Of a DNA stretch of 64,000 bases, positions 10,436-22,100 are shown one piece after another. This DNA comes from Lytechinus variegatus (taxonomy: Eukaryota > Echinodermata > Echinoidea > Temnopleuroida > Toxopneustidae). The stretch is from NCBI RefSeq assembly GCF_018143015.1, contig NC_054740.1, positions 56,863,083 through 56,927,082 on the forward strand, given 5' to 3'. Both the position numbers and the translations under genes were made by a program. The notes under the pieces were generated by a model. That model did not search any database, was not told the DNA's origin, and was given only the letters and a program-made list of their open reading frames with translations. Within the stretch, counting starts at the first letter, position 1, and every line of letters starts with the position of its first letter.

Positions 10436-12240
10436 CAAACTTGGCCAAAGTTCATTGACCCTAAATGACCTTTGGCTTTGACCTTGGTCATGTTACGTGA
10501 AACTCAAGCTGGATGTTCACTAATACTTGATTAACCTTATGCCCAAGTTTCATGAACTAGGTCCAAGCCTTGAAATAAGCGCTGAGCGCAAATTCGCGCT
10601 CATAAAGCCATCAATTGCGCCCATAAAGCCCCCAAATCATCGGAATTTTGACGACCGGGCGCAAATATTTTCCAGGTAATTGCGCCCGCCGTGAGTGAGC
10701 AGTGAAGCCATATCATACATGTAATTTAAATATCTTAAAAGCCAAAATCAAGTAACTTTCAATTTACGATAAACACAGTTTAAAATTGCCAAGTGCGTCT
10801 TTTTTTCTGTACCATAAAAAGTGAGCTACTTCCGTCCTTTTTACCTGTAATACATGTGCGCGCGTGCTTCCGGTAGCAGTTTTTCCATACTTCACCATGT
10901 GCAATTTCTAATGCACACATTTCCAGTTGGGATATCACAATTCTGCGATATAGTAATGCGAATTGCACAGGAGATAAATCCCTGTTCACAGCATTAGATG
11001 TGCGAGTCTTTTATCTTCACAGTCGCCGACTTTGCTTGTCAAAACGAAGCCTTAATAATCCAAAATCACTTAGCTTCTGGTTGTGAATTGTAGCTTTTTA
11101 ATTTCTTTCTTGGAGAGGGGTAAATATCAGACAATAAATCATCAAACAAGGCTCCATCTAAAAAAAATAGGAGGACGCCGTGCACTTGAGTGTGGTGTTA
11201 GCTAGCCAGTTTGAGCTCATGTTCTCTGCCAGAGCTCTGGGTGAGAATTCTATCAGTAATGGCCTAAGTGATGGTGATTTTCAGTTTAGATTTCATGTTA
11301 ATTTTTGAAAACTGTCAAAAAACTTTATGATTTCTTCATTGTGATGAATATTTAAGTTATTAATGAATACATTTTCACCGAATTTAGACTCTCCAAGAGT
11401 GAAAGGCATTTTCTGTGGAGATCTGCGTTTTCAAATAACTTGTGAAAAACTTAAGGTACACGTGTACATGAACCTACAATACACAAGATACATGTAGGCC
11501 TACATAGCCTGTGGCTACATGTATATGTGCTGGAATTTGAATAGACTGAGTTAGATATTGATTTCATTTCTTCATTTCTTTAGAATAATTCATATGCAAT
11601 CCAAGTGCGCCTCACAGTCACAATCACACACAAACACTCACCCACACCCGTGATTCTAACCACGAAAAAAACCTTAAAAATTATTTTTTTTTTCTAAATT
11701 TATTATTTGATCTGAATTCTATCTTTCTCCATCTCTCTCTCTCTTTCTATATTTTTATTTTATTCATTTATTTAGATTTTTTTTTTTGAGGGGAGGTTCA
11801 TTGATCATGGTTCATTAAAGATGAAAATAAATAAGCCCATGTGTGTGTGTGGTTTAAAGGGGATGTGGAGTGAGAGTGTCAAAACACACTAAAACATTTA
11901 AATCTGATTTCTTAAATGTTTGAATAGGCCTAATACTTAGCATATGCTATTCATGTACTAATTGAAAAATTGCAGGAGCTGTGCCTACTATAAACAAATT
12001 TGCGGTGTGGTTCACCGTTATATATATATATTTTTCAATTGCCCCCGGTTCCAGAAAAACCCCATGAGCCGGGGCAATTAAAAAAAAAATTGCCCCCGGC
12101 TCACAGGTGCTTATTTCAAGGCTTGACTAGGTCCATATACTTTTTAAGTTATGATGTCATTTCAAAAACTTAACCTTTGGTTAAGATTTTGAAAATAATT
12201 CTCCCAACATGGTCTAAGTTCATTGACCCAAAATGGCCGA
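10436..12240. repeat. Copy of the GGCCAAAGTTCATTGACC repeat, split by a transposon
   Basis: Sequence homologous to the 6.0-7.0 kb tandem unit occupies 10436-10563 and resumes at 12126-12240. The interruption is exactly the hAT-type element at 10564-12125, with the target site duplicated. Confidence 0.75.
10564..12125. mobile_element. Complete non-autonomous hAT-type element, 1562 bp
   Basis: The ends are CAAGCCTTGAAATAAGC and its perfect inverted copy. ACTAGGTC flanks both sides (10556-10563 and 12126-12133), an exact 8-bp target duplication within a known repeat, so the boundaries are certain. Sub-terminal regions carry repeated TTGCGCCC/TTGCCCCC words in inverted arrangement. No transposase frame is present; the 69-codon minus frame at 10780-10989 has no recognisable domain. 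Confidence 0.85.
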
Positions 12241-12268
12241 TCAAGTGGGGTAGAACCGTAGAAGCAGA

Positions 12269-12452
12269 GCTACCAAGTCTCACGCATTATGCGCGAGACT
12301 CAAGCATTTCGAACTCTTGTTCATCCCCTCAAATCTCTATCTCATGCAACTATCACAGCCTATCCACATATACATTGTACACAATGTCTGTGATCTCACC
12401 CAGATTCACAGAAAATCTCACGCATAGCTGGTCTTTGAACTTGGCATCTCTG
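12269..12452. repeat. Small MITE-like element
   Basis: The sequence begins CAGAGCTACCAAGTCTCACG and ends ACTTGGCATCTCTG, with inner CTCACGCAT in both halves. This resembles the AGAGATGCCAAC-ended family at 8368-9432. No target duplication was found. Confidence 0.35.
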
Positions 12453-12664
12453 TAGTGTAGGAGAACGTTACGTTTCTTTGAGGTTCCAGTCTGTGCCCCG
12501 ATGTCAGGATATACTACTACTCGATAGACCTTCAGGCTTCATCCATATAATCGTGGTTTATTAAGTGCATAATTTCTGTTTTCACAATTTATCTTGCTAG
12601 ATAATTTTGACCGTAATTTACCCTTGTCCCGTGAGTATGGGTAAATACACGGTGAGCTCCTGGG

Positions 12665-12689
12665 CGCCGGCCCGCGTCGCGGGCCGGCG
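12665..12689. repeat. GC-rich perfect hairpin
   Basis: Twelve-base arms (CGCCGGCCCGCG and complement) are separated by one base. It stands out in AT-rich surroundings about 80 bp from the possible NARS2-like exon donor. Confidence 0.8.
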
Positions 12690-12769
12690 GTCCCTGGCCT
12701 GGGTCAGACTTGAGCCTGAGCCTCTGTCTGACTGGGGTACCTTGACGCACTTGCTTCGTGTTTACTTAC

Positions 12770-12946
12770 CTTTGCTTCCACATCCTTTCCAACATTTCCT
12801 TCATGACCGATCAAATCTTTGATGTTATTGGCAGAATGTAGGTCACCAAAATTCCGGACTAAAATTGGTTTCCCCGGCGAAATGCTCTGTCTTTTTAAAA
12901 TCATGCCATTTCTCCTACACACGACGTGCGCACAGGAGGATGCCAT
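12770..12946 (-). CDS. Possible first coding exon of the NARS2-like gene
   Basis: ATG at 12946 opens 59 codons ending exactly at a strong donor (GCAAAG|gtaagt, intron from 12769), phase 0. The first 20 residues (MASSCAHVVCRRNGMILKRQ) are basic with few acids, compatible with a mitochondrial presequence. The end of the exon (NIKDLIGHEGNVGKDVEAK) resembles the start of the OB-fold anticodon-binding domain of asparaginyl-tRNA synthetases, where a ...RDALG....GE.I.I segment precedes GWIRSVR. Phase and strand suit the exon at 3182-3286, but I could not find the exons that should encode the OB-fold remainder and motif 2 between 3.3 and 12.8 kb. It may instead start another gene. Confidence 0.4.
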
Positions 12947-13009
12947 CTTGAGGTATAAATTATGGTAGCTTTGAAGAAAAACAAACTGCCAAATGAAAGC
13001 TTGACTATC

Positions 13010-13640
13010 TACCGGAACCTGTTATACTTCATCAATATTTTTTAAATTCCACTAGTCCTAATGAAATAATTGAAATAACCAATATTCTCAAGTCAAATAA
13101 ATCCCAGGATCACGATAAGATTATCATTTACTCCTTAAGTGTACTTTATTACATCCCCTCTGAATGAGATTTTCAATCATAATAGGCCTACTGGGAAATG
13201 TCCAGAGTCCCTTAAAACTGCAAAATTTAACTCAATATAAAAAAACGAAAAAACAATCCTCGAAATAAGCAATTATAGACCTAAATCAATTCTCCCTTGT
13301 ATATCAAAATCCTTGAAAGGATTATTTACAAGAGACTATACAAATTTTTGCCCTTCAATAATCAATACATTTTTTAAAAAGTCATTCAACCGACCTTGCT
13401 TTATGAGAAAATAGCTTATGCCATAGCCAATAAAAAAACACGTAGGCCTAACAGGAGTACTAATCTATCAAAAGCATTTGATACGCTAGATCACCAACTT
13501 TTGATCAAAAAGCATATTCATATGGAATTCTGCATGGTGTTACTCTTTCTTGGTGTAAGACTTATTTTACCAATAGACAACACCATAAATGTGGTGTACA
13601 ATGACGTTTCTTCAACCTTGTTACCAATTATAAAAATATA
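13010..13640 (+). pseudogene. LINE reverse-transcriptase remnant
   Basis: Broken frames read, in order, NKSQDHDKI, NYRPKSILPCISKSLERIIY KRLYKF, then STNLSKAFDTLDHQLLIKK. These match the fingers/palm region of non-LTR reverse transcriptases (NYRPISLLP...KILE...; DLSKAFDT.DH). Several stops and gaps show it is inactive. It probably belongs to the same general class as the ORF1 relic at 4.0-5.1 kb but need not be the same insertion. Confidence 0.65.
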
Positions 13641-14126
13641 TTTTTTGTGACAGATTTTGACATAATATTTAGAAAACTATATCGTATTTCACCTTCTATT
13701 TTTGCTTTCCTTTCCTCTCGTTTTATGCTTAGGCGTTGGTGGCATTGACGGCGGAAGCCAAAATATTTAGGGGGTGTCCACCTGAAATTTTGGGATGGAC
13801 ACAGGTAAAAAATTGGACAAGCTCCCCCCAAAAAAGGTTATCAACCTAAATTTTAGGAGTGGCTAACCAAAATTTTTTGACAAGCAAAAAAAAAAACAAA
13901 ACAAAAAAAAAACGCCTATGGTTGATGGGAAGCTCTATGCAATAGTAGCGTGATAAGTAAAAACAGAAAAAATGCGGGTCACATCAATTAAATATGGCGC
14001 GTTTGGCAAAAGCCCGCAAAAGTTGTTTTCAAAGTCCCGATTGAGCGAAGCGAGATATTTTTTTCTCACCTTTTCATTACAAATGTACTTAGTGATAGAT
14101 TTGGACAGGATATTCAGAAAATAACA
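13641..14126. other. Repeat-derived non-coding sequence
   Basis: The segment GGCGGAAGCCAAAATATTTAG and following (about 13750-13910) recurs in variant form at about 16560-16660, so it is an interspersed repeat. No gene is seen. Confidence 0.4.
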
Positions 14127-14134
14127 TTATAACT

Positions 14135-15652
14135 CAGTGGCGTACCGTGGGTCACGGCATTGGGGGGGCACCAGCAAAAATTTCGGGTCACTTAGGGAGC
14201 GCGCGAAGCGCGCTCAGTTGACAGGTATACTGACCTAACAGAGATATTTTAAGGACATGCAGTGCCATCAAACTAATATGTATCTCACCGATTAAATAAT
14301 GCGAGCGTGAAGCGCGAGCTGAACATTTTTGATATTGAGGGCTAAAAATTGACATTATAAGGAAATTGTTTTGTAATCATGATACTTAACTGTCTCGTTA
14401 AACAAACAATGCGAGCGCGAAGCGCGAGCTAAAATTTTTGTATATACTGACCCTAAACAAGGAAATTTTAAGGATTATATTTTAGAATCCATTAAGAGTA
14501 TAAATATCTCACCATAGTCATCTAATGCTAGTGCCATCCTTTGCTTATTTTGTTAGAATTACATCTAAACACAGTCATGAAGCACCTTTTGTAGTCATGT
14601 AATCATGATTATCATACGTATCTTACTAATCAAATAATGCAAGCGCAAAAGCGCGAGCTGAACATTTAGGAAATATAGACCTAAAGAGGGGCATTCTAAG
14701 GGTTGTTTGTAGGAATTCTCTAAGACCCTACGTATTTGACTAACCAAATGATGCGAGCTCGAAGCGCGAGCTGAAATTTTTGTATATATTGACCTCAAAA
14801 CATGGATATTTTAAGGACTATAGTTACGAATCCATTAAGTCAGAGTATACATATCTCACCATAGTCATCTAATGCGAGTGCCAAGCGCTTGCTGATTTTG
14901 TTAGAATTACATGTACATCTAAACACATGGAGCACTTTTTGAAGTCATTGTAATCATGATTATCATACGCATCTCACTAATGAAATACTGCGAGCGCGAA
15001 GCGCGAGCTGAAAATCTAGGAAATTCAGACATGAAGAGGGGCATTCCAAGGCTTGTTTGTAGGAATTCACTAAGACCCCACGTATTTCACGAACCAAATG
15101 ATGCGAGCGCGAAGCGCGAGCTAAAATTTTTTGATATTCAGATCAGAAAAATTGACATTTTAAGGACTGATTTTAGGAGTTCATGAAGAGCAGAAATCTC
15201 ACTAATCCACTAATGCGAACGTTAGCACGGACAGGAAATGTTTTATATTAAGACCTTAAAATAGGTCAATAACTTTCAGTAGTCATGAAAAAGAAGAATA
15301 TATCACTACTTAAAAAAATAATTACTCTAATTGCGAGGAAATATATCATTTTGTTGTATATTGATTTGAAAACGGGAGGCTTTAGTACAGCAGTTTTATA
15401 TGTCTCGTTAAAAAGTCTATGCGAGCACCAGAAACAATGAAGACACAATTAAGCAAATAATGTTTCATAAAGTTGTGAAAATGCTTCTTATGTTATATAA
15501 CATAATATAACACTATGATAAACAACAATTTCTTCTTTCCCCCACTACGTTTCTCTTCCTTTTTCCCTCTTTCTCCCTTTCCCCGTTTTTTTTTTTTGGC
15601 CATCCGATTGGGGGGCACGTGCCCCCCATGCCCCCCCGTAGTTACGCCACTG
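14135..15652. mobile_element. hAT-type element with GCGAGCGCGAAGCGCGAGC array, 1518 bp
   Basis: The ends are CAGTGGCGTA and TACGCCACTG. TTATAACT is duplicated exactly at 14127-14134 and 15653-15660. The interior is built of tandem units containing the near-palindrome GCGAGCGCGAAGCGCGAGC at about 14298, 14408, 14638, 14751, 14990 and 15101, spaced alternately about 110 and 230-240 bp. No transposase is seen. Confidence 0.85.
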
Positions 15653-15660
15653 TTATAACT

Positions 15661-16484
15661 AACAGTTTTCTTCGTCTTTTTCTTTCTTTCCTTCTTTTGT
15701 TATTTTTCTTCTTGGTCGTAGAAATTTTTGGGGCCATTTGCCCCTAAAGCCTTCCATTTGTACACGGTGCAATGTGGATTGAGTCCGGGGGCGAAGCCCA
15801 CGAAACCTTACAAGATTCAGCCATTTTAAACCTGAAAATCAAACCACGGATTTGTTTTACAAAACACATTACTTCAACGTAGTGGCATTATAAAACCAAA
15901 CAATAATTTGAGGTGGTAGGCCTAAAACATGGGAGAGTGGGAAGATTTCTAAAACGTCCCGAGCGAGCGAAGCGAGGGAGGAAAATTTGGGCCTTATATG
16001 AAAATGAAATTCTAATTATTATTGACAGGGCATGTCTATCCCTTGACCAGGGACATCGCCAATGCTTGGGCGGTATACCTCCGGAAATTCTTGAAGTTCA
16101 TATTTTTGTCATGATTGCGACCATTATTGCATTTAATTTAGCAAGGTACTACTAATACACCACCCGATTCTTTTTCCTGTTCTTCATGTTTCATCCCCGG
16201 CAGCCCGATCGTGTTCGTGATTTCTTCATCCCATTCCCCCTTTTATTTTAATTTTTTTCGATTCAGATTTTATATTAGCATTTTCGCTCATTCCCATACC
16301 CCGTTTCTTTTGGTCTCCTTTTCTTTCCCGCCATAAATTCTCGTTCCATTTTACCATCTCTTAATTTCTCACCGCTTAATTCTCACTCGTTTAATAGTAT
16401 TTCAGGATGATTAAATTTGTTCTTTTTCCCATTTTCTTTTTTTCATCTTTTTCCCTTTCCCTTTCTTTCTCATATCATTTTCCC
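15661..16484. other. Non-coding sequence, pyrimidine-rich in part
   Basis: No gene was recognised. CT-rich stretches (15665-15720, 16160-16490) alternate with AT-rich sequence. Confidence 0.3.
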
Positions 16485-17195
16485 GTTTTTGTCTCACCTG
16501 CATAGCAGAGTGATAAAGGCGCCGCTTTCCCGACGGCGATGGCAGCGGCGTCAGCACACTGGCGGCGGAAGTAAAAAAATTTAGGAGGGGACAACCAAAA
16601 TTTTTTTGACAAGCAAAAAAAAAGTTCTCAACCCAAACATGTTAGGGGGGATGTAGGAAATTAAATTTTTGAAATGACAGCATAACTTGGAAAGTATATA
16701 AACCTAGTTCATGAAACTTAGCCATAAGGTTAATAAAGTATGATTCTGGCTGATTTTTAGATCACATGATTAAGGTCAAAATTCATTTAGGGTCAATGAA
16801 CTTAGAGACCATGTTGGTGGAATCAACATCAAAATCTTAACCTAAGGTTAAGTTTTTGAAATGTCATCATAACTTAAAAAATATAGTTCATTAAAACTTG
16901 GACATAAGAGTGATCAAGTACCACTAAATATCCCGTGCGAGTTTCAGGTCACATGACCAAGGTCAAAGGTCATTTAAGGTCATTGAACTTTGGCCATTTG
17001 GGAGGTAATTATAAATTGCTGTCATAATTTTCAAAGTAATCAAGTATAACTGACATACCCTAGATCGCATGATCAAGATCAAATGTCATTTACTGTCAAT
17101 GAACGTATAGTATTGTGTTATCATGATGGTGTTTTTGTGAATAATTGTTTTACAGTAGTTTTCAAAGTCAGCCCTGCCAGAGGCGCTCCATTTGT
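16485..17195. repeat. Inverted, interrupted copy of the GTCTCACCTGC element
   Basis: It starts GTCTCACCTGCATAGCAG and carries CGCCGCTTTCCCGACGGCG, then the complement of the 160-bp tandem units (GGTCAATGAACTT..., GGTCACATGACCAAGGTCAA). It is in the opposite orientation to the 5953-7032 copy. A separate fragment is inserted at about 16556-16660. Confidence 0.6.
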
Positions 17196-17623
17196 TTAAT
17201 CCGAATTGCTTTTTACAACTGGAGAAAGTTGAATTCAAATTCTTCGAGATTTCTAAGAATGAACCTTTAGGATTCTAACAAAATCCACTAAATCAATCGG
17301 ACTGTAGTTAGGGAAAATTGAATTCTGTAGTTTTAATCCCAAGAATTTCTTTATAATTCTGGCTGAATTTGAAGTTAAATTCCTTGAGATTTAAGAATAA
17401 ATCTTAAGGATTAAAACTAAATCCAGAATTCGATTGTTCCCTATTACTACAGTTCACCTGGATCTATTTCAAATCCCTGTGAGTTAGAGCTTATAGGCTT
17501 TGATACATGAAACGAAAATGATACAAAACGGTGATGCTCGTATTTTGCGTCATACCGACTCGCATTAAATGACACAAGCATGACAAGTGAATGTTGATTA
17601 GGATCTATCACTAATCCCTTATG

Positions 17624-18690
17624 CAGTGGCGTACCGTGGGTCACGGCATTGGTGGGGGGGAGCACTAGCAACATTTAAGAGTCACTTAGGGAGCGCGCGA
17701 AGCGCGCTTAGTTGCCAAGTATACCTAATAGAGACATTTTGTGCCATTAAACGGATATGTATCTCACTTACATAATGCGAGCGCGAAGCGCAAGCTGAAA
17801 ATTGTTGATATTCAGACCTAAAAGGGACATTATAGGCAAATTGTTGCTAATCATGATACGTACCTGCCTCGCTTAACAAACAATGCGAGCGCGAAGCGCG
17901 AGCTGAATTTTTTGTATATATTGACCCCCAAACAGGGAATATATTATAGGAATCCATTAAGAGTATACATATCTCAGCATAGTCATTTAATGCTAGTACC
18001 ATCCTTTGCTGATTTTGTTAGAATTACATCTAAACATATTTAGCACTTTTTGTAGACATGGTAATCATGATTATCATACGTATCTCACTAATCAAATACT
18101 GCGAGCGCGAAGCGCGAGCTGAAAAATTAGGAAATTCAGACCTGAAGAGGGGCATTCTAAGGCTTGTTTGCAGGAATTCCCTAAGACCGTACGTATTTCA
18201 CTAACCAAATACTGCGAGCGCGAAGCGCGAGCTGAAAATTTAGAAAATTCAGACCTGCAGAGCGGCATTCTAATTAAGGCTTGGTTGCAGGAATTCACTA
18301 AGACCGTACGTATTTCACTAACCAAATGATGCGAGCGCAAAACGCGAGCTGAAAATTTTTGATATTGAGATCAGAACAATGGGCATTTTATGGACTGATT
18401 TTAGGAATTCACGAAGAGCAGACATCTCAGCACTCAACTAATAGTAATATGAACGTAAGCACGGAGAGGAAATGTTTTATAGCAAGACCTTAAATAGGGC
18501 AATCACTGTCATGAAAAAGAAGCAAATGTCACTACATGAAATAATAATATCTCGAATTGCGAGGAAATATATTTGGTGTACAGTATATTGATTTGAAAAC
18601 GGGAGGTTTTAGTACAACAGGATTATATATCTCATTAATCAGTCTATGGGAGCACCAGGAACAATAAATACATAGGCCCTGAGCAAATAT
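17624..18690. mobile_element. Second, truncated copy of the CAGTGGCGTA hAT-type element
   Basis: The sequence begins CAGTGGCGTACCGTGGGTCA exactly like the 14135 element and follows it through five copies of the GCGAGCGCGAAGCGCGAGC-type repeat (about 17775, 17883, 18101, 18211 and 18331). Similarity fades near 18690 and no right terminus is found. It lies about 450 bp upstream of the receptor A start codon. Confidence 0.75.
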
Positions 18691-19138
18691 TTTGTGTGTT
18701 TTTCTTGGATGCATTAATTGTATTAGCAGGAAAGAGTTAGCATTAACGAATATAGAAGCGCGACATTTTGTTGAACAATAATGAGTTGGGAATTCTTAAT
18801 ATTATTGGGTGTGGAACTATATAGGAAACAATATATTATCCTTAATAACCTGAATTTGCCCATTAAAAATCTATCTGAATATTGCTCTGAACGGGTAGTC
18901 TAATATACTCTACATGTATACACTAGTACAATTTTTTCCAGGATTTCCTACACCATGCAGCATGTAGCAAAGCGGAAGTACGACTTCGAAAGAAAAAGAG
19001 AGAAAACTAAGCGTTTGAGGATGAGAGGTATTTCATGTCACAACTACTCAGCAAAGAGAAAGTAAATTAAGGTTGACTTTAGTTTAGAAAAGGTGCTATT
19101 GGACTTTGTCAAAAAGAATCAGTTATTTTGGTAGAAAA

Positions 19139-22100
19139 ATGAAGAGAATGAAGAACTTATTCTTGGCAGTTGGCCTATCATTGACTCTATGTTTTTTCTG
19201 CAAAACAGGTAGGCCGTATGTGTATACTCTCTCCTTATCATAACTTGTTAAATTTGCAAATAATTATGTTGAATTCAGTTCCATGTTCATAGCTACTATA
19301 CCGATACCTGTCTACATTTAGTATACGTACAAAACGCGCATCTTTTCAAGACCAAAATTTTCCCGGTTCCGTGGTTGCAAATGTTGCGTTATTTCGCAAC
19401 CGCGTAACCGGGCAATTTTGTACCTTGTTTACACTCAGGCGCGTACGCAAGGGGGGGGGGGGGTTTAGGGGGTTCAAACCCCCCTTTTTTTTTTTGCTTG
19501 TCTCCCCAGAGGTCGGTCTGGTCAAGGAGTTATCGGGCAAGAGCCTGATAACTCCTTGGTCTGGTTACGGACAGTTCCCCTACCCAATAATGTATATGAC
19601 AGCAATAATGAACAGAATCTCATGTTTCCGACGAAAAACACAGAAAAAAATTCCGCTCGCTTCGCTCGCTCCATTTTATTATATCTTTTATTTCCGCATG
19701 TCGCCGACATGATCACGGTATCGCCATTAACAAGGCCATACATGATTATCATGATGTATACTTATGAATACAAGTGAACCAAGACAAAGACATACGTTTT
19801 CTTACAAAATATGTTTTACCAATATGAAAACCAAAATGACGGAAAAACGCTAAAATGTCGGTTAGCTCGCTCCGCTCGCTCGTAATAATTTATGAAATTC
19901 CATAAGTATCTAGTCTCCTGTTCAAGGCCGTATTATGAGTGTTACGAATAGAAGGACATGTAGCATCGACTAATACTTGATTTACTAACAAACTATTGAC
20001 AAGAAATGTATGTTTTGACGGGAAAACGCGAAAATTTCGGTTCGCTCACTCCGCTCGCTCGTAATCATTTATGAAATTTCTTAAGTTTCTAGTCTCTTGA
20101 TCAAGGCCATATCATGAGACTTACGAGCAGAAGGACATGTATCATCAACTAATATGTAATCATTACCAACATGTAATCATTACCAACAAGCTATTGAGAA
20201 GAATTGTATGTTTTGACGGAAAAACGCAAACATTTCGGCTCGCTTGCTCCGCTCGCTCGTAATTATTCATGACATTTCTCAAGTTTCTAGTGTTCTGATC
20301 AAGGCCATATCCAGGCGCGTAGCCAGGGGGGGCGGTCGCCCCCCCAAAAAAAAGCCCCAAAAAGAAAAAAAAAGAAGGGAAAAAAGGAGAGGAGAAAAGG
20401 AAAAGGGAAGGAAGGAAAGGGAAGAAAGGTAGCTTTGTGTTTTTTCTATTTATTCTTTATTTTTTTCTCAAAAGAGAAACTCCTTCACTCTTCTTGCTTT
20501 AAATTCATATATGAATTTTGCTTCCGCGCTGCGTGCGGTTAAATGACAATATTGAAGTTCTCCATTGTTCCCCCACCTTTTCTCTAACCCTGTTTTTCCA
20601 CCTCAGCTATGTGCTTCTTGCCAGTTAAAGTTAAAATTGTATACATTAGGGCATGAATTTGAGTAAGGTTAGGCCGAAGTAAATGTATGAAGTTACCTTT
20701 TTTTTTCAATTGATCGCGCAACTTCTGGTCTGGTCGGCTCCGAGCGGGTAAAATCTTTATATCAGTTTCTGCCGTCACCTCCATAAAGTCAGCTTCTCCC
20801 GCTTTTCAGCTCATTACTTTAAACAACCATAATTTGGGGGCAAACAGGTTCCTGATTTAAACAGAGGAAGGTATGGAATTCGTGTCGTATTAAATAAAAA
20901 AGTAAAATATTTTTTTTATCAAATTGTATTAAACTTCATGTCATTTCCCTGTATACATTCATCTCCTGTCCTGTTTTGCGCCCTCAGTTTGAAATTTTGA
21001 ATGACACTTAAGTTTCTTTATATTCAAAATGAAGCGCTTCAGGATAAGTCAAAAAAATTAATCATCCTTTATTATATAGATAGATAATTTCAATAAATCA
21101 CAGAAGTTTCAACTTTATGCGCACTATTTTCCTTGTAATGAAGTTCAATAATCTTAGAAAATCAATTGAATTAGAGACGATTGGGTATTAGAGATATCTA
21201 CATTTGATGAAACGTCCGCCCTTTGAAATTTCAGAGTTTCATTGCTCATCGCGGGGAGGAATATCTTCCTCTACCAATCTTCTCTGTTTTGCGAGTTAAA
21301 AATATGCACTGATGCTAAATTGTTTGTAATCAAATCTGATCTTTCCAAAGAAAGTTTCAATATATCTTTGAGAATACCCTTTTCTCGGGACCCTTTTTAT
21401 GGCAAGAAAAATTGATAAATCACTTTAGCTTCCGCGCTTCGCGCGGAGTTATTATCATTTTAATTTCCTCCATTGTATATCTCTTTTGTGCGTTTACAAT
21501 CACTTTTGAAAACAAGGTTCAAAATCGCAATATAGTCAACCGAATTGGAGGTACTAGAGACAAGAGAAACGGCTCCTTTTCATTTTAATTCATGAAACAC
21601 TAAAAGCTTCGCGCTTCGCGCGGGAGGGGGAAACTCCCCCTTCCTGCACCCACCCCCTAGGGAGCGCGCTTCGCGTGCATTTACCGCCCCCTCCAAAATG
21701 AAATCCTGGCTACGCGGTTGGCCATATCATGAGTGCTACGATCCGAAGGACATGTAGCATCGACTATGATACCAACAAACTATTGACAAAAAGGTTATGT
21801 TTTCAACGCAAAAACGAGAACATTTCTGCTCGCTCGCGGGTCATGACCGCACTGTTACATACCCATCCCCACTTAAATGTTATTGTCTTATTTGCAGCGC
21901 TGAAAAAAAAAGAAAAAAAAATCATCACCCCCCCCGCTCATCACTTTTTAGAGACTGGGCGGGAGATTTAAAAAAAAATCAGCTCGAAACCCCCCCCCTT
22001 TCAAAAATCCTGCGTACGCGCCTGTTTACACTTAATCAGCTTTTGCATCGGCTAGCGGTTCTGTAACAGCGTGTAAACGCAGTGCAATATAATCCAAAAG

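Noticed and set aside
9801..10491. 152- and 104-codon minus frames rich in Phe, Leu and Ser
   Set aside because: Complement of the purine tract, which rarely forms stop codons; hydrophobic look is compositional.
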